Positions 1 to 11,783 of a stretch of 64,000 nt of DNA are shown here, one piece after another. Source of the DNA: Myrica gale. Lineage: Eukaryota > Streptophyta > Magnoliopsida > Fagales > Myricaceae. The stretch's first letter is position 1. The number at the start of each line of letters is the position of its first letter. A program made the translations under genes and the position numbers. Location: positions 21,874,068 to 21,938,067 of the forward strand of contig OZ005617.1 in the NCBI GenBank assembly GCA_963930655.1, written 5' to 3'. The notes beneath the pieces were generated by a model that saw only the letters and a list, made by a program, of their open reading frames with translations, was not told the DNA's origin and ran no database searches.

Positions 1-1146
1 GCAATTGGCAATCCTACAGGCTCCGCACAGAGGAAAACAAAAGTCCTAAGCAATTCTGTCATTGTTGCAATTGTTGCTGCTGCATTGATCCTTACAGGGG
101 TTTGTGTGGTATCCATCATGAGCATCAGGGCTCGCAGAAGGAAGCAAGTTGAGGAAACAATGGTTGTTGAGAGCACACCACTAGGCTCAACAGAATCAAA
201 TGTCATAATTGGGAAGCTAGTTCTCTTCAGCAAAAGTTTGCCCTCTAAGTATGAAGATTGGGAGGCTGGCACCAAAGCTTTGCTTGACAAGGAGTGTCTA
301 ATTGGTGGTGGGTCGATTGGTACGGTCTACAGAACTAATTTTGAAGGTGGGATCTCGATTGCGGTGAAGAAGCTAGACACTCTGGGACGGATTAGAAACC
401 AAGATGAATTTGAGCAAGAAATTGGACAACTAGGCAACCTTCTACACCCAAATCTGGTTGCTTTTCAGGGTTATTACTGGTCCTCAACAATGCAGTTGAT
501 TCTGTCTGAATTTGTCCCGAATGGGAATCTGTATGATAATCTTCATGGGCTTGATTATGCGGGCACCAGCACTGGCGGTGGCAATACTGCATTGTATTGG
601 TCCAGGAGGTTCCGCATTGCTCTTGGAACGGCGAGAGCCTTAGCTTACCTTCACCACGATTGTAAACCTCCAGTTCTTCATCTCAATATCAAATCGACCA
701 ACATACTCTTAGATGAAAACTACGAGGCTAAGCTGTCCGATTATGGCTTGGGGAAATTGCTTCCCATTTTGGATAATTATGGTTTAACTAAATTCCACAA
801 TGCAGTGGGGTATGTTGCGCCAGAGCTGGCTCAAAGTTTGAGAGTCAGCGAGAAATGTGATGTTTACAGCTTTGGGGTTATTCTTTTGGAGCTGATTACG
901 GGGAGGAAACCAGTAGAGAGTCCAAGAGCAAATGAGGTGGTCGTTTTGCGTGAATATGTTAGGGGGTTGTTGGAGAGTGGCTCTGCTTCGGATTGCTTTG
1001 ATAGAAGTTTGTACGATTTTGCAGAGAATGAGCTTATTCAGGTTATGAAGCTGGGACTCATTTGTACATCTGAGGTTCCTTCAAGGAGACCAAGCATGGC
1101 AGAGGTTGTTCAGGTTCTTGAGTCTATCAGAAATGGAATGGGTTGA
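1..1146 (+). CDS. LRR receptor-like kinase, At1g12460/At1g62950 type (5'-truncated by window)
   Basis: The reading frame is open from base 1, so the start and the LRR ectodomain lie upstream. The 381 visible residues show a juxtamembrane stretch, a hydrophobic membrane span at about residues 19-39, a basic stop-transfer patch (RARRRK) and a cytoplasmic kinase domain. The kinase has the loop [11 protein letters not shown] and the ATP-binding lysine in AVKKLD. The catalytic loop reads [11 protein letters not shown] instead of HRDxKxxN, and the DFG motif reads DYG. The catalytic Asp is therefore replaced, as I recall for the Arabidopsis relatives, so this is probably a pseudokinase that signals through partners. 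The C terminus ([14 protein letters not shown]) is typical and complete; TGA ends at 1146. The ligand is unknown. Family call is strong; the exact orthologue is inferred. Confidence 0.93.
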   Translation, partial: AIGNPTGSAQRKTKVLSNSVIVAIVAAALILTGVCVVSIMSIRARRRKQVEETMVVESTPLGSTESNVIIGKLVLFSKSLPSKYEDWEAGTKALLDKECLIGGGSIGTVYRTNFEGGISIAVKKLDTLGRIRNQDEFEQEIGQLGNLLHPNLVAFQGYYWSSTMQLILSEFVPNGNLYDNLHGLDYAGTSTGGGNTALYWSRRFRIALGTARALAYLHHDCKPPVLHLNIKSTNILLDENYEAKLSDYGLGKLLPILDNYGLTKFHNAVGYVAPELAQSLRVSEKCDVYSFGVILLELITGRKPVESPRANEVVVLREYVRGLLESGSASDCFDRSLYDFAENELIQVMKLGLICTSEVPSRRPSMAEVVQVLESIRNGMG

Positions 1147-1356
1147 TATGATTAGCGTGCCTGACCTGTTAAATTAGTAATAGTTTTTGGAGCAAAGATC
1201 ATAGTGTGTAGCCCGGCTGCAGCCGGACATCCTCTAGGTTTCCACAGGAGACAAAGGAGTTGCTCATTTCAAAAACATAAGAAATAGAAATCCATTCTTT
1301 TGTAATTTGTTTATGAGTTTCCATCCTCAAATGTTCATGACATTTCTATTCTTTCC

Positions 1357-1362
1357 AATAAA
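1357..1362 (+). terminator. Poly(A) signal of the receptor kinase gene
   Basis: AATAAA lies about 210 bases after the kinase stop codon in AT-rich DNA, a normal place for a plant near-upstream polyadenylation element. Confidence 0.5.
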
Positions 1363-1804
1363 ACCATCCGTTTATTGTTTCTCATCTGCAGATCAATACT
1401 AAACGAACTAAACAGTTCCCCAAGTTTGTAATTTTTCTCTTCAGCTCACGCGGAGTGCAACTGATAAATGCGTTAGCTGCAAGGCAAGTATGAAAGCGAT
1501 CTTGATGGGGTCCTTTCCCTTCGGACTCCGAAAGGAATTTCAATGACGGAAAGCAAGAAGGGCCATACTATAACGCCATTAATAGTCGCATTCCGACGGA
1601 ACACCTGAATCAATCAGAGGAAGTTAACCACGGGTTCCCTCTCCCTTAAAGTTACTATAATTTTTGTACCCAACTACGTACGAATCCAGTCTGAACAACT
1701 AATTCAATCAGACCAAGATTATTGTGGGGTCCTCTCTCTCTGAGGAAGTCAGAGTAACCTTTCTATTTAAAATCGTCAACTACGTATGAATCTATTTGTA
1801 ATGT
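1363..1804. other. Intergenic DNA, no gene seen
   Basis: No convincing coding exon or RNA gene. It includes a short palindromic patch near 1510-1535 (ccttcggactccgaaagg) and leads into the retroelement-like region. Confidence 0.4.
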
Positions 1805-1929
1805 ACCATTTGGGGACTATATAATCCGTCCCACATTGGTAGTATGAGATGACAATGCGGGGTTTATATGCCTTAGGCTCCCTTCCCTCTTGAGCTAGCT
1901 TTTGGAGATGAGTTCTCCTAAGGCATATA
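1805..1929 (+). repeat. Left arm of inverted LTR-like repeat
   Basis: This segment matches the reverse complement of 3831-3952 with a handful of differences. Shared landmarks are gtcccacattggtagtatg, ggggtttatatgccttagg, gagctagctttt and gagttctcctaaggcatata. It carries its own short inverted repeat (tatgccttagg and cctaaggcata). Confidence 0.8.
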
Positions 1930-2747
1930 ACATTTGGTATCGAAATGGATGCACAGAGAAAGGATGCAATAAGGGTTCCAGAGTACTCTAAGAAATTAGC
2001 ACCCGTTCCCTTGCAGGTCACCATCTTGACTGAGAGCCTCAATCCAGAGTGCTTTAAACTATTATCATCATTGATTCTTCAAGAGCCTAAAATGATAAAG
2101 AAGATTAGGAAGCGGAAGACAAAGAGGAGAAAAAAGAGGAAGAAAAAGACAAGCGTGGAGTGGATTTACGTTAAGGATGTTGGGGTCAAAATGACTTTTA
2201 ATTGTGGAGCAATTTGGCAAATATGAACTTTGGGTCCCAATTGATTTTAAGTGGAAGAATATACAAGCATGTGTGTTGTTTTCACAATAATTTTTGGATT
2301 CTTGGGGAGCAGATTTTTGAATCGGGCCCCAATCGAGTTGTAAGTGCTGAAATGTTTGGTCAAGTGTGCGTAAATTGCACGAGTTTTTTTTTTCAGAGCA
2401 CCAGCCACCAATTGTTTGTTGTATGCCCCACAAAAGAACCAAGCTCGCATTGCCAAGTTACAAACTCTGAGGATATGCCACCTCACACTGTCACAATTTG
2501 TGAATTTGGCGCTATGGGAGCTGGTGTCAGTCAAACATTTCTACATGTCATCTTCTATCTCAATTCACTTGCTGACACGGGTGAAGCCAAGCCTTTTGAC
2601 TCAGCATACCAGTGGTTGACAAGAAACTTCGATCTCATCAATCCTCTGACTCTATGGTTAGATAAGGATGCAGTAATTTTGGGGTCAACAACCTTAGAGG
2701 ATTGGCAAGTCATTGATCCTCTCTAATCAAATGGCCGAGTTACCGCA

Positions 2748-3449
2748 ATGAGTGATGATCCAGTCCGTGAGTAGATTTTGTCTGAAGGAAAGGCAACACA
2801 AATAACAAATCGTTATGACACTGATGTTGTTTCTTTCTTTGTGAAAACCAACAAGAGTATTGGACCCTCAATGTTTGAGGCAAAGGCTCTTGGTTGAGGT
2901 GCCATGTATGAGACCGAGTCAATCCGCATGCCTAAGCCATTTAAGGTTGGACCCCTACCTAGGGGTGGCTCCTACATCATCATGGAGTTCTATGAATTTG
3001 GTGTTTCCAAAGGCAACCAGTCTATTCTGGGAAGCAAACTTGCTGAAATGCATAAAGGTGGACAATCTGGTAAAGGCTTTGGCTTTGATGTAGATAACAC
3101 TATTGGCAGTACTCCACAGATAAACACTTGGTCATCATATTGGATTCAGTTTTATGGGGAGCATAGATTGGGTTATCAGTTGCAGTTGGCACTAACGCAG
3201 TATGGTGATCAAACAGTTTATGATAAGGGACAGAGACTGATGAAGAGTATGGGACCTCTCTTTGACAATGTGGCAATAGAGTCATGCTTGCTACATGGAG
3301 ACATGTGGAGTAGGAATATAAGCTCTGACAAATGTAGCGAGCCTGTCATACTTGACCCAGCATGTTACTATGGGCATAATGAGGCAGAATTCGGAATGTC
3401 TTGGTGCGCTAGCTTTGGAGGATCTTTCTACAAACTGAAGTTTGATTAA
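2748..3449 (+). pseudogene. Fructosamine-3-kinase (protein-ribulosamine 3-kinase) retrocopy, broken
   Basis: One frame from ATG at 2748 to a stop at 3447-3449 matches the plant FN3K family, whose members phosphorylate ketosamines on glycated proteins, in chloroplasts. Recognisable blocks are SEGKATQI, GPSMFEAKALG, GGSYIIMEF, FGFDVDNTIGSTPQINTW, LLHGDMWSRN (kinase-like catalytic HGD) and VILDPACYYGHNEAEFGMSW. It is damaged: a stop at 2772-2774 replaces the Trp of REWIL, a second stop lies at 2895-2897, about 14 residues of the glycine-rich nucleotide-binding segment are missing before RYDTD, and the C-terminal roughly 50 residues are gone. No introns interrupt it, so it came from spliced mRNA. 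Confidence 0.85.
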
Positions 3450-3476
3450 TTTTAACCTTGAGGACAAAGTTGTTTG

Positions 3477-3488
3477 AAGGGGAAAGGA
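3477..3488 (+). other. Polypurine tract next to LTR-like segment
   Basis: The purine run aaggggaaagga ends just before TGTCATGGCC at 3490, the expected position of the plus-strand primer for LTR retrotransposon reverse transcription. Confidence 0.6.
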
Positions 3489-3489
3489 A

Positions 3490-3823
3490 TGTCATGGCCT
3501 CACCAAAGGAAAGGACTAATTAGGAAGTACCAAGAGAAGTGTCCAGTTTAGTTGGGCCTTTATCCATTTTTAATTGTCATTCAATTTAGCCCGTTAGTTT
3601 GGGCCTTAGACTAAGAGCCTCTATGAGCCCAACTACAGTGATATATGTGTTTGTTCTACCGTGGAAGAGACTACGGAAAATCTCGGAAGCAAAATCTGCA
3701 AAGTTGAAAAGCAAAGGAGAGGGCTCTCTCTCGAATAAAGTCAATGCCGTTTTCTTGCATTTTATTATTCATCCAAACACTTTCATTCCATCTTACCCTT
3801 GTTTTCCCACTGGGTACATAACA
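3490..3823 (+). repeat. LTR-like segment (TG...CA)
   Basis: It starts TGTCATGGCC after a polypurine tract and ends TACATAACA. A PBS-like TTTGGTAT follows, the same junction as at 1927-1940. I see no second copy of this LTR in the window, so its partner is missing or was replaced. Confidence 0.5.
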
Positions 3824-3830
3824 TTTGGTA

Positions 3831-3952
3831 TATGCCTTAGGAGAACTCACCCTCAAAAGCTAGCTCAAGAAGGAAGGGAACCTAAGGCATATAAACCCCA
3901 CATTGGCATCCCATACTACCAATGTGGGACAGATTCCATACTCTCCAAATGA
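3831..3952 (-). repeat. Right arm of inverted LTR-like repeat
   Basis: Reverse-complement copy of 1805-1929. Together the arms could form a stem of about 120 bp around a 1.9-kb loop. Confidence 0.8.
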
Positions 3953-4712
3953 TCCATAAGAGTATTTGTGATGTCGAAAAAGAAGAAGAAAGCTGGCAAC
4001 TTTCACGAATTGCCTTCAACAAGTCTTCAACGACAAAATGTTCTCTTTTAAAATTTTCTACTCTAAGCGCAACAAAACGTCTTCTGTATGTACCTTTTGT
4101 CCCCAAGTCCTCCTAATCACAACCACGGCTGCATCTTTACAAATAGGCCACTCAACAACAAGAATCAAATGTTTGCACCTGTCTGCAAATCTTCCCGAAC
4201 CGAAAAGCTAAATGGCGGGGTGTTCATAGCCTCTTCACCTTTTTCCCTGTTCCATACTAAACGTGGGAACAGAGGCCAGGCTTCTTAGAAAGAAGCTGAT
4301 TTATTGATGATCACAACGTGAATCATTACAGAACCTGCTTATAGTGGCTTTAAATAGCCTCCCGATCCGTATTCCAAATCTTAGAGGCTGTTCGGTTATG
4401 GAGTATTTTGAGAATTTTTAAGTGATGTTAATTTTATTGGCATGCGTGCAGTAGTTATTTTTAAGTGATGTTAAAAAACATGTTCGGTTTGTAAATTCTC
4501 AGGATTCAAAAAATCTTGAGAATTTAAATAAACCGAACAAGCCCTTACGCAAAGGCTATTGCAAACTGTGCAATCCTATTTCAAAAGTAACTATAAATTG
4601 GTTATTGGATTCAGAGATGAGGTTTGCTCCTGGCTTCTACACTAGCAACCCTAAAGCAACAGTAACAGCCCCAACAAATCAATCTGATCTTGTACAGTGA
4701 AGCAACACTATT
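3953..4712. other. Intergenic DNA and 3' flank of ACS10-like gene
   Basis: No gene is seen. It contains the MITE at 4384-4544 and the likely 3' UTR of the minus-strand aminotransferase. Confidence 0.4.
4384..4544. mobile_element. Tourist/Harbinger-like MITE, copy 1
   Basis: A 161-bp element with inverted ends (gaggctgttcggtt / aaccgaacaagccc) flanked by TTA at 4381-4383 and 4545-4547, the target duplication of PIF/Harbinger elements. Internal sequence resembles 14448-14634 and, in reverse orientation, 26222-26400. Confidence 0.75.
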
Positions 4713-7700
4713 TCAACAACTAGATTTACAGGTTTCGGAAAATTTCCGAATTCGTTCCATAATAACAGGAATATCATTTTCGGTCAATGTGGTAAAACAG
4801 AAGCGAAACCATCCAGGTTCAATACAGTGACAACAAGATCCAGGAGTTACATTTACCTTAGCTATATTCAATAACTTCTCCCAGAGCTCCAGCTCCCCTT
4901 TCTCACTGTACGAGCAGATTAACCCACGCATGTCAGCCCAACAGTAGAAACCCCCATTGCTCTTTATGCACTCTATTCCCATTTGCTTCAACCCCGACAC
5001 AAACTTTATATACATTCCTCGGAGCCTCACTCTATTGATCTCAATGAAACTTTGAATAAACTTCGTATCTGAAAGCATTGAGACAAGCAAACGCTGAGAT
5101 AGCGCTGAAATGGAAGAAAACCTAGCCAACTTCTTAGCAGCAGCCAGAACATTCTCATTAAAGGAGTAGATAATGCCCACCCTAAAACCTGGAAGAGAGA
5201 GGTCTTTTGATAGACCATAAACTATATGAACCCTGTTCCGGTCTAAATCTTCCAGATCAATGATTTCTGCCATGCTCACAAACTCTTCATCACCATGAGT
5301 GGATCCAGAAAATAATTCGTTTGAGACAATATGAATGTTCTTCTCTCTGGCAAAGTCTAGAAGGCCATAAAGTGTTTCCCGATCAAGCAGGTTGCCGACA
5401 GGATTTGAGGGGTTGGATATGATTATACCACGAACTTTAATACCGCGTTTCTTTGCCTGGTTGAATGCTCGGTCAAGAGCTGTTATGCTTAAACTGAAGT
5501 TGTCAGCACTGCGGCAGGGAACAGGTATAATCTCCACCCCACTTCGCCATTTTAAATCCCTGTCAAAACTGCATGCCATAATTCAAATGTTCAGTAATCT
5601 CACCAGAAAGCTTGTCAAGTAAAGAGAACTTCTGAAATACAAATAAGTAATTACCAAGGATAATATGGTGTAGGAACAAGAAAAGCATTTCCAGAATCTG
5701 CTAGGCAGAAGCTAAGCATCTCAATCGCAGGGGCAGCACCAGCAGTTAATATTATTTGTGAGGGGCTGAAGGAAACAGACTTTTCCATGACTTGAGACAT
5801 GAACCCTGCCACTGCCTGCAGGACTAGAAAATTTTGAGCAGATGCAGCGGTAAATGCAACTCAAGACATAAATGCAAACTGCCCATCCATTTTAAACACA
5901 TTTCATACATTAATAAGGCATAAGCCACAAAACTAGACGAAAGAACATGCTTGACAGGTCAACTGATGCTACTGCAACAACAAAATAGCCGCATCATATT
6001 CTTGCTGAAATCTAGTTCAGGTCCACATCTGTTCTGAAATGGAAATTTCCAAAGGAAGGGCGATATTCTTTGACAGTAGTCTTGGCTCAGACAAGCCCAA
6101 CAAGTTATAGCTACCAGTGCTATTTAAGATTAGCAGCTTCAAGAACATCCATATGCCATAAAGTACAAAGGAGGTCCCATGAGGCATCAGCCCTTCCACT
6201 AGATAAACTGGCTAGAAGGAGACTAAACTTCCTTGCTAGAGAAACCTGCTTCCTAATAGATTCCTTAGACTGGAAACATGCAATTTACCAAGATAGAAAA
6301 TAAAGATGCCGGTAGAACTACTGACATGAATCCCACAACTGGGAGCAGTGGAAAGATATGGTACAAAGTCAAGCTGGCCAAGGCCTAAGACAGGGTTCAG
6401 ACTAATACACCACCTTGCAACCTAGTCAATGGAAATGGATTCTTATGGAACCTATGGTTGATCTAGACTTGGACATGTTTCGCAAGATATTTCCTCTATA
6501 CGATAAGGTGGACTAAATGTAAAGGAAGGTTTACGCTTTGAAATTGCCCGAGCTAATGATGAATTACATCAGTCAAATGTAGCCCTAGAGATGATGGCCA
6601 TCGGGTATGAGGTCCCTGTAGGCCATTTCTTATTTTCACTTAAACTGTCTTTCATTGCTCAAAACGTACTCAAGAAACTCTCTAATTCTACTACATTTGC
6701 ATCCTTCTACCTTGATGATGGCTTCCAATCAAAGTAGAGGATGGAATCATAAGTGATTCGTCTGTATCTTTTTTCGGGTAGTAATGGACAGGGTCTATTT
6801 GCGGGTGCGTGAGTGTGTGTTGAGAGAGAGAAAGAGAGTGAGAAGACATCTTTATTAGTAGAGATTAAGAGCCCTCCGATTGAATTAATTTTATGTTGTT
6901 ATTAGACCATGCCTTTAGAAATGCCTTCTATCTTTGTTGTGGGGGATACAAATATCTACAATATCATTGTACACTTCTATCTTTGTTAATTTTCAGAGAA
7001 TGCCTTCAGAAACACTTTTTCCATATTGAACATAAAAATGTACGAGAGCTACCAGCGAACTTACAGATTATGGATGACAAAAAACCATTATAAATTTCTG
7101 TCTGCAAATTCTATGTTGCTATCAGTGCTTATCAACTGACGGTTTTGAGACCACAAAGTGAAAACGAAAAAGTCCTCTTTAAAATCAATTCATAAAATAA
7201 GAACTCTGAAGATGAACTTCAAGTAATGGAGAACTAGAAAATATGAGTAACACCGGACAAGTTAGCACAGCATTACCATAACACGACAAGCTCAATGCAT
7301 TCACAACAATAAAGCAGAGAAAGCTCATATCACCTAACTTCTAACAATGGAGAACCACCAGCACCCAATGCATCAATGAAATAATATAACACAGAATTAC
7401 ATTTACAAACTACTCCCAACACCTCCAACCAAATACAGCGGAGGGATCGCACTAAAAGATTACACAAGTCAAGAGAATGATAAAATTTACCACTTTCAGC
7501 TCCATCAAACCGTCAAAAGGCTGGTAACTTGCAATCCCACCAATGCCTAGTTCTGCACCACTTCTTCCTCCGCCCAATATCGCGTCCCTCGCATTATCCG
7601 CCAGCCAATCGCGAACCAAGTCCAACGACAACTAAAACCACCAAAAGAAAACCCAAAAATCCAATACTAAAATGATTCATACGAAGCAATCCAACCAGCA

Positions 7701-8238
7701 TAAATAGTAAAGCAAGCTGGCCAGAGAAAAAAAGACACACTTTGTTTTCAGCCAAACCTAGCTGGAAAACCCCATCCGGGTTTCCCAACTCGTCATACGG
7801 ATTCTCCGAGAACTTCCTCATCCCGACGTCGTACGGCGAGTCCCCATGCTTCGCGACAGAGATCGCCCGACCTGAAACGAAAATGGGTCCACCCGCGCTC
7901 CTCGGCGAGAGATGACTCCGAGACAAGGACCGTTGCAGAACAGACACCTCCGCCAACTGGCCCTTGGAGCTCGATGAAGGAGAGGACTCTTCCTCCTCCG
8001 TAGGCTGAGGCGGCGGCGGGCTGTTCGGCTCCGAACGGTTTCGTCTCAGATAGAGTTGAAGAAAGTAAAAGAGAGCGCACGGTATAACTGAGCCCAGAAA
8101 AAGGCCTCCACTCCCTTGAACCACACCTTGTAGAGGCACTATCACCCGCATGGCGGTTCCTCCTCCGCCACCACTGGAGGCAGTTGGCTTGGCTTCTTCT
8201 TCGGAACTCCCAGTTCCGGAGAATCGGGTCCGGGTCAT
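4713..8238 (-). CDS. ACS10: Probable aminotransferase ACS10 (ACC-synthase-like), 4 exons
   Basis: Exons 8238-7741, 7631-7491, 5815-5655 and 5568-4713 join in frame to 551 aa. The N terminus ([16 protein letters not shown], then a hydrophobic segment ending YFLQLYLRR) is the signature of the ACS10/ACS12 group and suggests membrane anchoring. The PLP-aminotransferase fold follows: [37 protein letters not shown], and the PLP lysine in [13 protein letters not shown]. From what is known of the family, ACS10 and ACS12 are amino-acid aminotransferases and do not make the ethylene precursor ACC. Intron 2 is long (5816-7490). At the exon 3/4 junction the codon is TGT (Cys), where relatives have Gly (PGFDRD). 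Exon joins are inferred from splice consensus and homology. Confidence 0.92.
5816..7490 (-). other. Long intron 2 of ACS10-like gene
   Basis: A 1675-bp intron between codon-complete exons. The donor is GTAAAT and the acceptor TGCAG. No nested coding exon or complete element was recognised; a short AG-rich run lies near 6820-6845. Confidence 0.7.
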
Positions 8239-8458
8239 TATATATGAGACATGGAGGGAGCGTCGGAATCCGAATTCAAACGCTGCGTTCTGGGTTGCCG
8301 GTGACTAAGACTGATACGGGGTGGTCGGAGAGTACGAAGGAGACGAGTGGATGTATTTTGTGTGCGGGAGAGGGAAAGAGTGAACGTGACGATTTTTTCA
8401 ATTTTTAATATTTCATTTCGCTGTGCACCGTTCCTTGTTTGAGGCCGAAGATGGATCA

Positions 8459-11400
8459 TAGGTTATCTTCGTGTTGATTAAAAATGTAGGCTTTTAGAGA
8501 AGTTGTGAATTTTTATGTTAAATAGTGTTTTACTGGTGTTTGTGTAAAGTTGAGAGAGAAATGATTTGATATAACTGTTTAATAAAAAATATTAGAGTTA
8601 TGTGAAAAAGTATAGAAAGAGAAAAGTTATGTTGAATAAAAAATTAAAAAATTATTGGAGATTGTGTAAAATATATTAGTATTTGTGTTTGAATTCTAAA
8701 TATGTTCGGCGGTAGATTTGTGAATATACTTGGAATCCTGAAAAAAGTGTGAAAACGAACATATACTTAGTCGTTCGGATTTTTATTGGATATGTGATTT
8801 TACTTCTATAGCCCCAGAGGAATTGCCCATCTGTAATTTTGAGATTTTATCTATTAATATTTAGTTTTATATTTTTCTTTTATTGGGGACCAGTTGTAAT
8901 GGTTGAACGGCCCTTGAACACTTTTATTAAGGTGAATAATTATGGGTTAAATTAAATTTTTTTAAAAAAAAACTGGAGATTTAAGTTGGATCAACCAGAG
9001 TAATATTTCTTTTCATAATTATATAATTATTTAAAATAGCAAAGTGGAGTCAATTAAATATTGCTTTGCAGTATTAGAAGTGTCAATCAGTGCTTCTTAT
9101 TTTGGAAGGATCTCAAATAAATAAGTTAATACATGGAGAAGGAAAAATCATTTAGTCAAATTAACCAGCTTTTTTTGTCTGCTATTACCAAGTTGGCAAT
9201 TTGGGTACTCTTCCTTTTGCTACAGGGTATTCTAGTAATTTCGCTAGCAGTGATCTAAACAAGCGGACATTTATAAATTATTTGCATCTGACGTAACGTA
9301 CGGTTCTCCCCTCGTCTGAGATCCCAAGGAATCATGTACGAGTGGAATCTGCCCACAATTGGTCAAAAAAGTCCAAGTCATTGAAGTGGAATTTGCTTTT
9401 TGTCCCTTCTCGCGTCTATCGCAGCGGGGGAGCCCGCGCACTCGGAGTGTCCAGCGGGGCAAGCCACCTACTACCACTCCAGCATCATATATATCTCCAA
9501 AGGCTAAGGAAGCACCACACAACACAAACTGTGGCACCATCTTGTTTATCCTTCATAGTATACCATAAAATACCGCCTTGTCACTTTCCTATGCTTTTGT
9601 TTTCTGTCTCAATAATTTTCTTGTCAGGTTTCAGATCGCCAGATCGGTGGTTTTAAGCCATCTTTAAGTTCCGTCAATGTATTTTCTAGTTGAGACTCAT
9701 CTGAATTTAATCAACTTCTTATTATCTAAAAACAAATCAACCATTTTAATGCTTGCATGCTACTTGATGAAGTCATTTTCAACTCTCCTATCACATAATC
9801 CGAGGGAGCTAGACTCAAAATTTAGTATTTGAGATGGGTTGAAAGATTCAAACTCTTCTTCTTTCCTCCTGCAAATAAAATAACACACTAAAACTCAGAG
9901 CTCTCTCTGTAAGGGGATTTCTTCGATGTCATTATCAGTCATCATCATCTAATATCTTTTATTTCCTCATTTATTGTTATCAATGAGAGTTTGAGAGAAA
10001 ACTGCGTACATTTTTCATTATTTTCCTCCTCTATTTATCATTTTTCCTTTCATTTATGGGGCTGAGACTTCCTAGGCCTTGGCCCATTTTTCCTTTTTTT
10101 TATGTTGGTTTTGTATCTTATCTCGCGCCTTCTGATTTTTATTAATTGTATAAGATTCACTATTTCTTTCTATCTTTCTTATTGGTATGTAGTAAGACGG
10201 TTCATGTACACCCATTTAATGAAGAGCTTTTATTCTTTCTAGCATCGATTGTGTCAAGGAATCAGATAATTAATCTTCCTTAGGCTTTACTTTTCACACT
10301 TGACGTGATCCTTATTTAAGAGAGTTGTCGGCCTTTCTACATGAACAAACTCTTAGTTCAAGAGGAACTCTGTATGTATACGACTGGGCTTGAATCCTTT
10401 CTCATGGGGCCTTCGTGCGCTTTATGAGTTTGAAAAAGCTATCCCATCGCTACTAATATAAACAAGTTTTGAAGTACAAATAGTGGGTCGGTGGTCGCTT
10501 GCAAAGCGATGAAGGGAGCAGGGCATTGGATCTGTCAAATTGAAGAAATCTATGTAATGGCAAGGAGGAAAGCCAGCAATGCCCATTTCAGAAGTTTTTT
10601 TTATTGGTTTTTGGTTGGAATTTAGATAACTAATTCTTAGTCCATTTATCAGAGACCAATTAGCCATCCGCTTCTCAGCCCAATGACTCGTGGACCGTAA
10701 TACGTATGGCCATGTATTAGATGTCCCCATTAGCAAACAGATCCCTTTTTTTTTTTTTTTTTTTTTTTCTAATTTCGGCTTGTAAGGAGAAGAGCCCGAT
10801 AGTTAGATCCACTTCTAAGCCTAGCTAAAGTAGGAGGGGCCGAGTGGGAGAAGTCGTCTTGTTTGATAAGAGAGAAGATAAAAACAAAAAACAAAAAAAA
10901 AAACAGAGAAGGAAAGTAAAGGATAGTTTAAAAGTAAAAGTTCAATTCCATCCACAAATCTCTTCCTCTCTCTCCCATCTCCACACGAGTGAGGTCGAGG
11001 CAACTGATTTTGGTTGCTTACGAAGCTACCAATTATCCCAAAAAATCATCCCATAAATTTAAGCTATTATAAAAATAAAAAATTTATTATTTAAATTATA
11101 TTATCTTACATATTAGCCCGATTTCCCTTAATTAGTAGGATAAGTACAAGTATATTTTAATTAAAATAAGGTTGAAGTGTGCAGTAATTTTCGAACTCGT
11201 AACCTTATTTATCTCAAAAAGTTAAGCTATTAAGATAATATAAATTTATTATTTGAACTACGTTATCTCACACTCTTATACGAAGGAGACGTTTGTTTTC
11301 TAAAAAAACTCAGGATCTGAAATGAAGGGCATTCTTGTTCGGCAAAAACATAAGAAAAATGAGAAATCCAACGTTGTCTACTCTCTACCCCTATTTTCGA

Positions 11401-11783
11401 CTGTCCCCTACAGCTCCCACTGCATTCCCTGCTTTACGTGCAACTTTTTTGCTTTTTTTTTTAATAAAAAATCTTTAAATATTCTTCTTTGATCATTTCA
11501 ACCGCAATTGTTGAACGGTTTTGTGCTTTTGGTTTTTTTTAACATTTAAATATTCAAATTTTAATAAAAAAAATAAAAAAATTCAAACAAAAAACTAAAA
11601 ACTTTAAACATCATCATCATTTTTTACGCATCATCAATCTCTACACAAACGTCAATACAACTTTAACATCACATAAAAATTTACAAAACTTTTCAAATCA
11701 CATAACCCAAGTATAAGGTGTTCTACCAACCGCCGTCCACAACACCTCAGTGGTATGTGGGTTGTGAAGCCCCCGCTTGGTCA
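8459..11783. other. AT-rich intergenic DNA
   Basis: No convincing exon. About 8490-8765 is MITE-like and resembles 49925-50150 (shared: tggtgtttgtgtaaagt, gtttaataaaaaa.tattaga, attattgg). A run of about 27 T lies near 10744-10770. The ORFs around 9340-9560 and 10820-11050 show no family signature. Confidence 0.45.

Larger units (their letters stand above)
1805..3952 (+). mobile_element. Composite LTR-retroelement-like structure with captured host gene
   Basis: An LTR-like end (CATATAACA, to 1932) is followed by a PBS-like TTTGGTATC at 1933-1941. A lysine/arginine-rich ORF (1945-2223) starts right after it. A fructosamine-3-kinase retrocopy fills 2748-3449. A polypurine tract (aaggggaaagga, 3477-3488) follows a phrase typical of plant gypsy 3' ends (LEDKV-like, about 3456-3470). 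An LTR-like segment then starts TGTCATGG at 3490. The 1.8-kb and 3.83-kb ends are inverted copies of each other, which a simple LTR element would not give, so the structure is composite or rearranged. No integrase or reverse transcriptase is present, so it is non-autonomous or a relic. The boundaries are approximate. Confidence 0.55.

Noticed and set aside
2202..2726. 174-codon ORF upstream of the FN3K retrocopy
   Set aside because: No family recognised, and it lies in a decaying element. The part from about 2470 looks protein-like, but I cannot name it or show a start.
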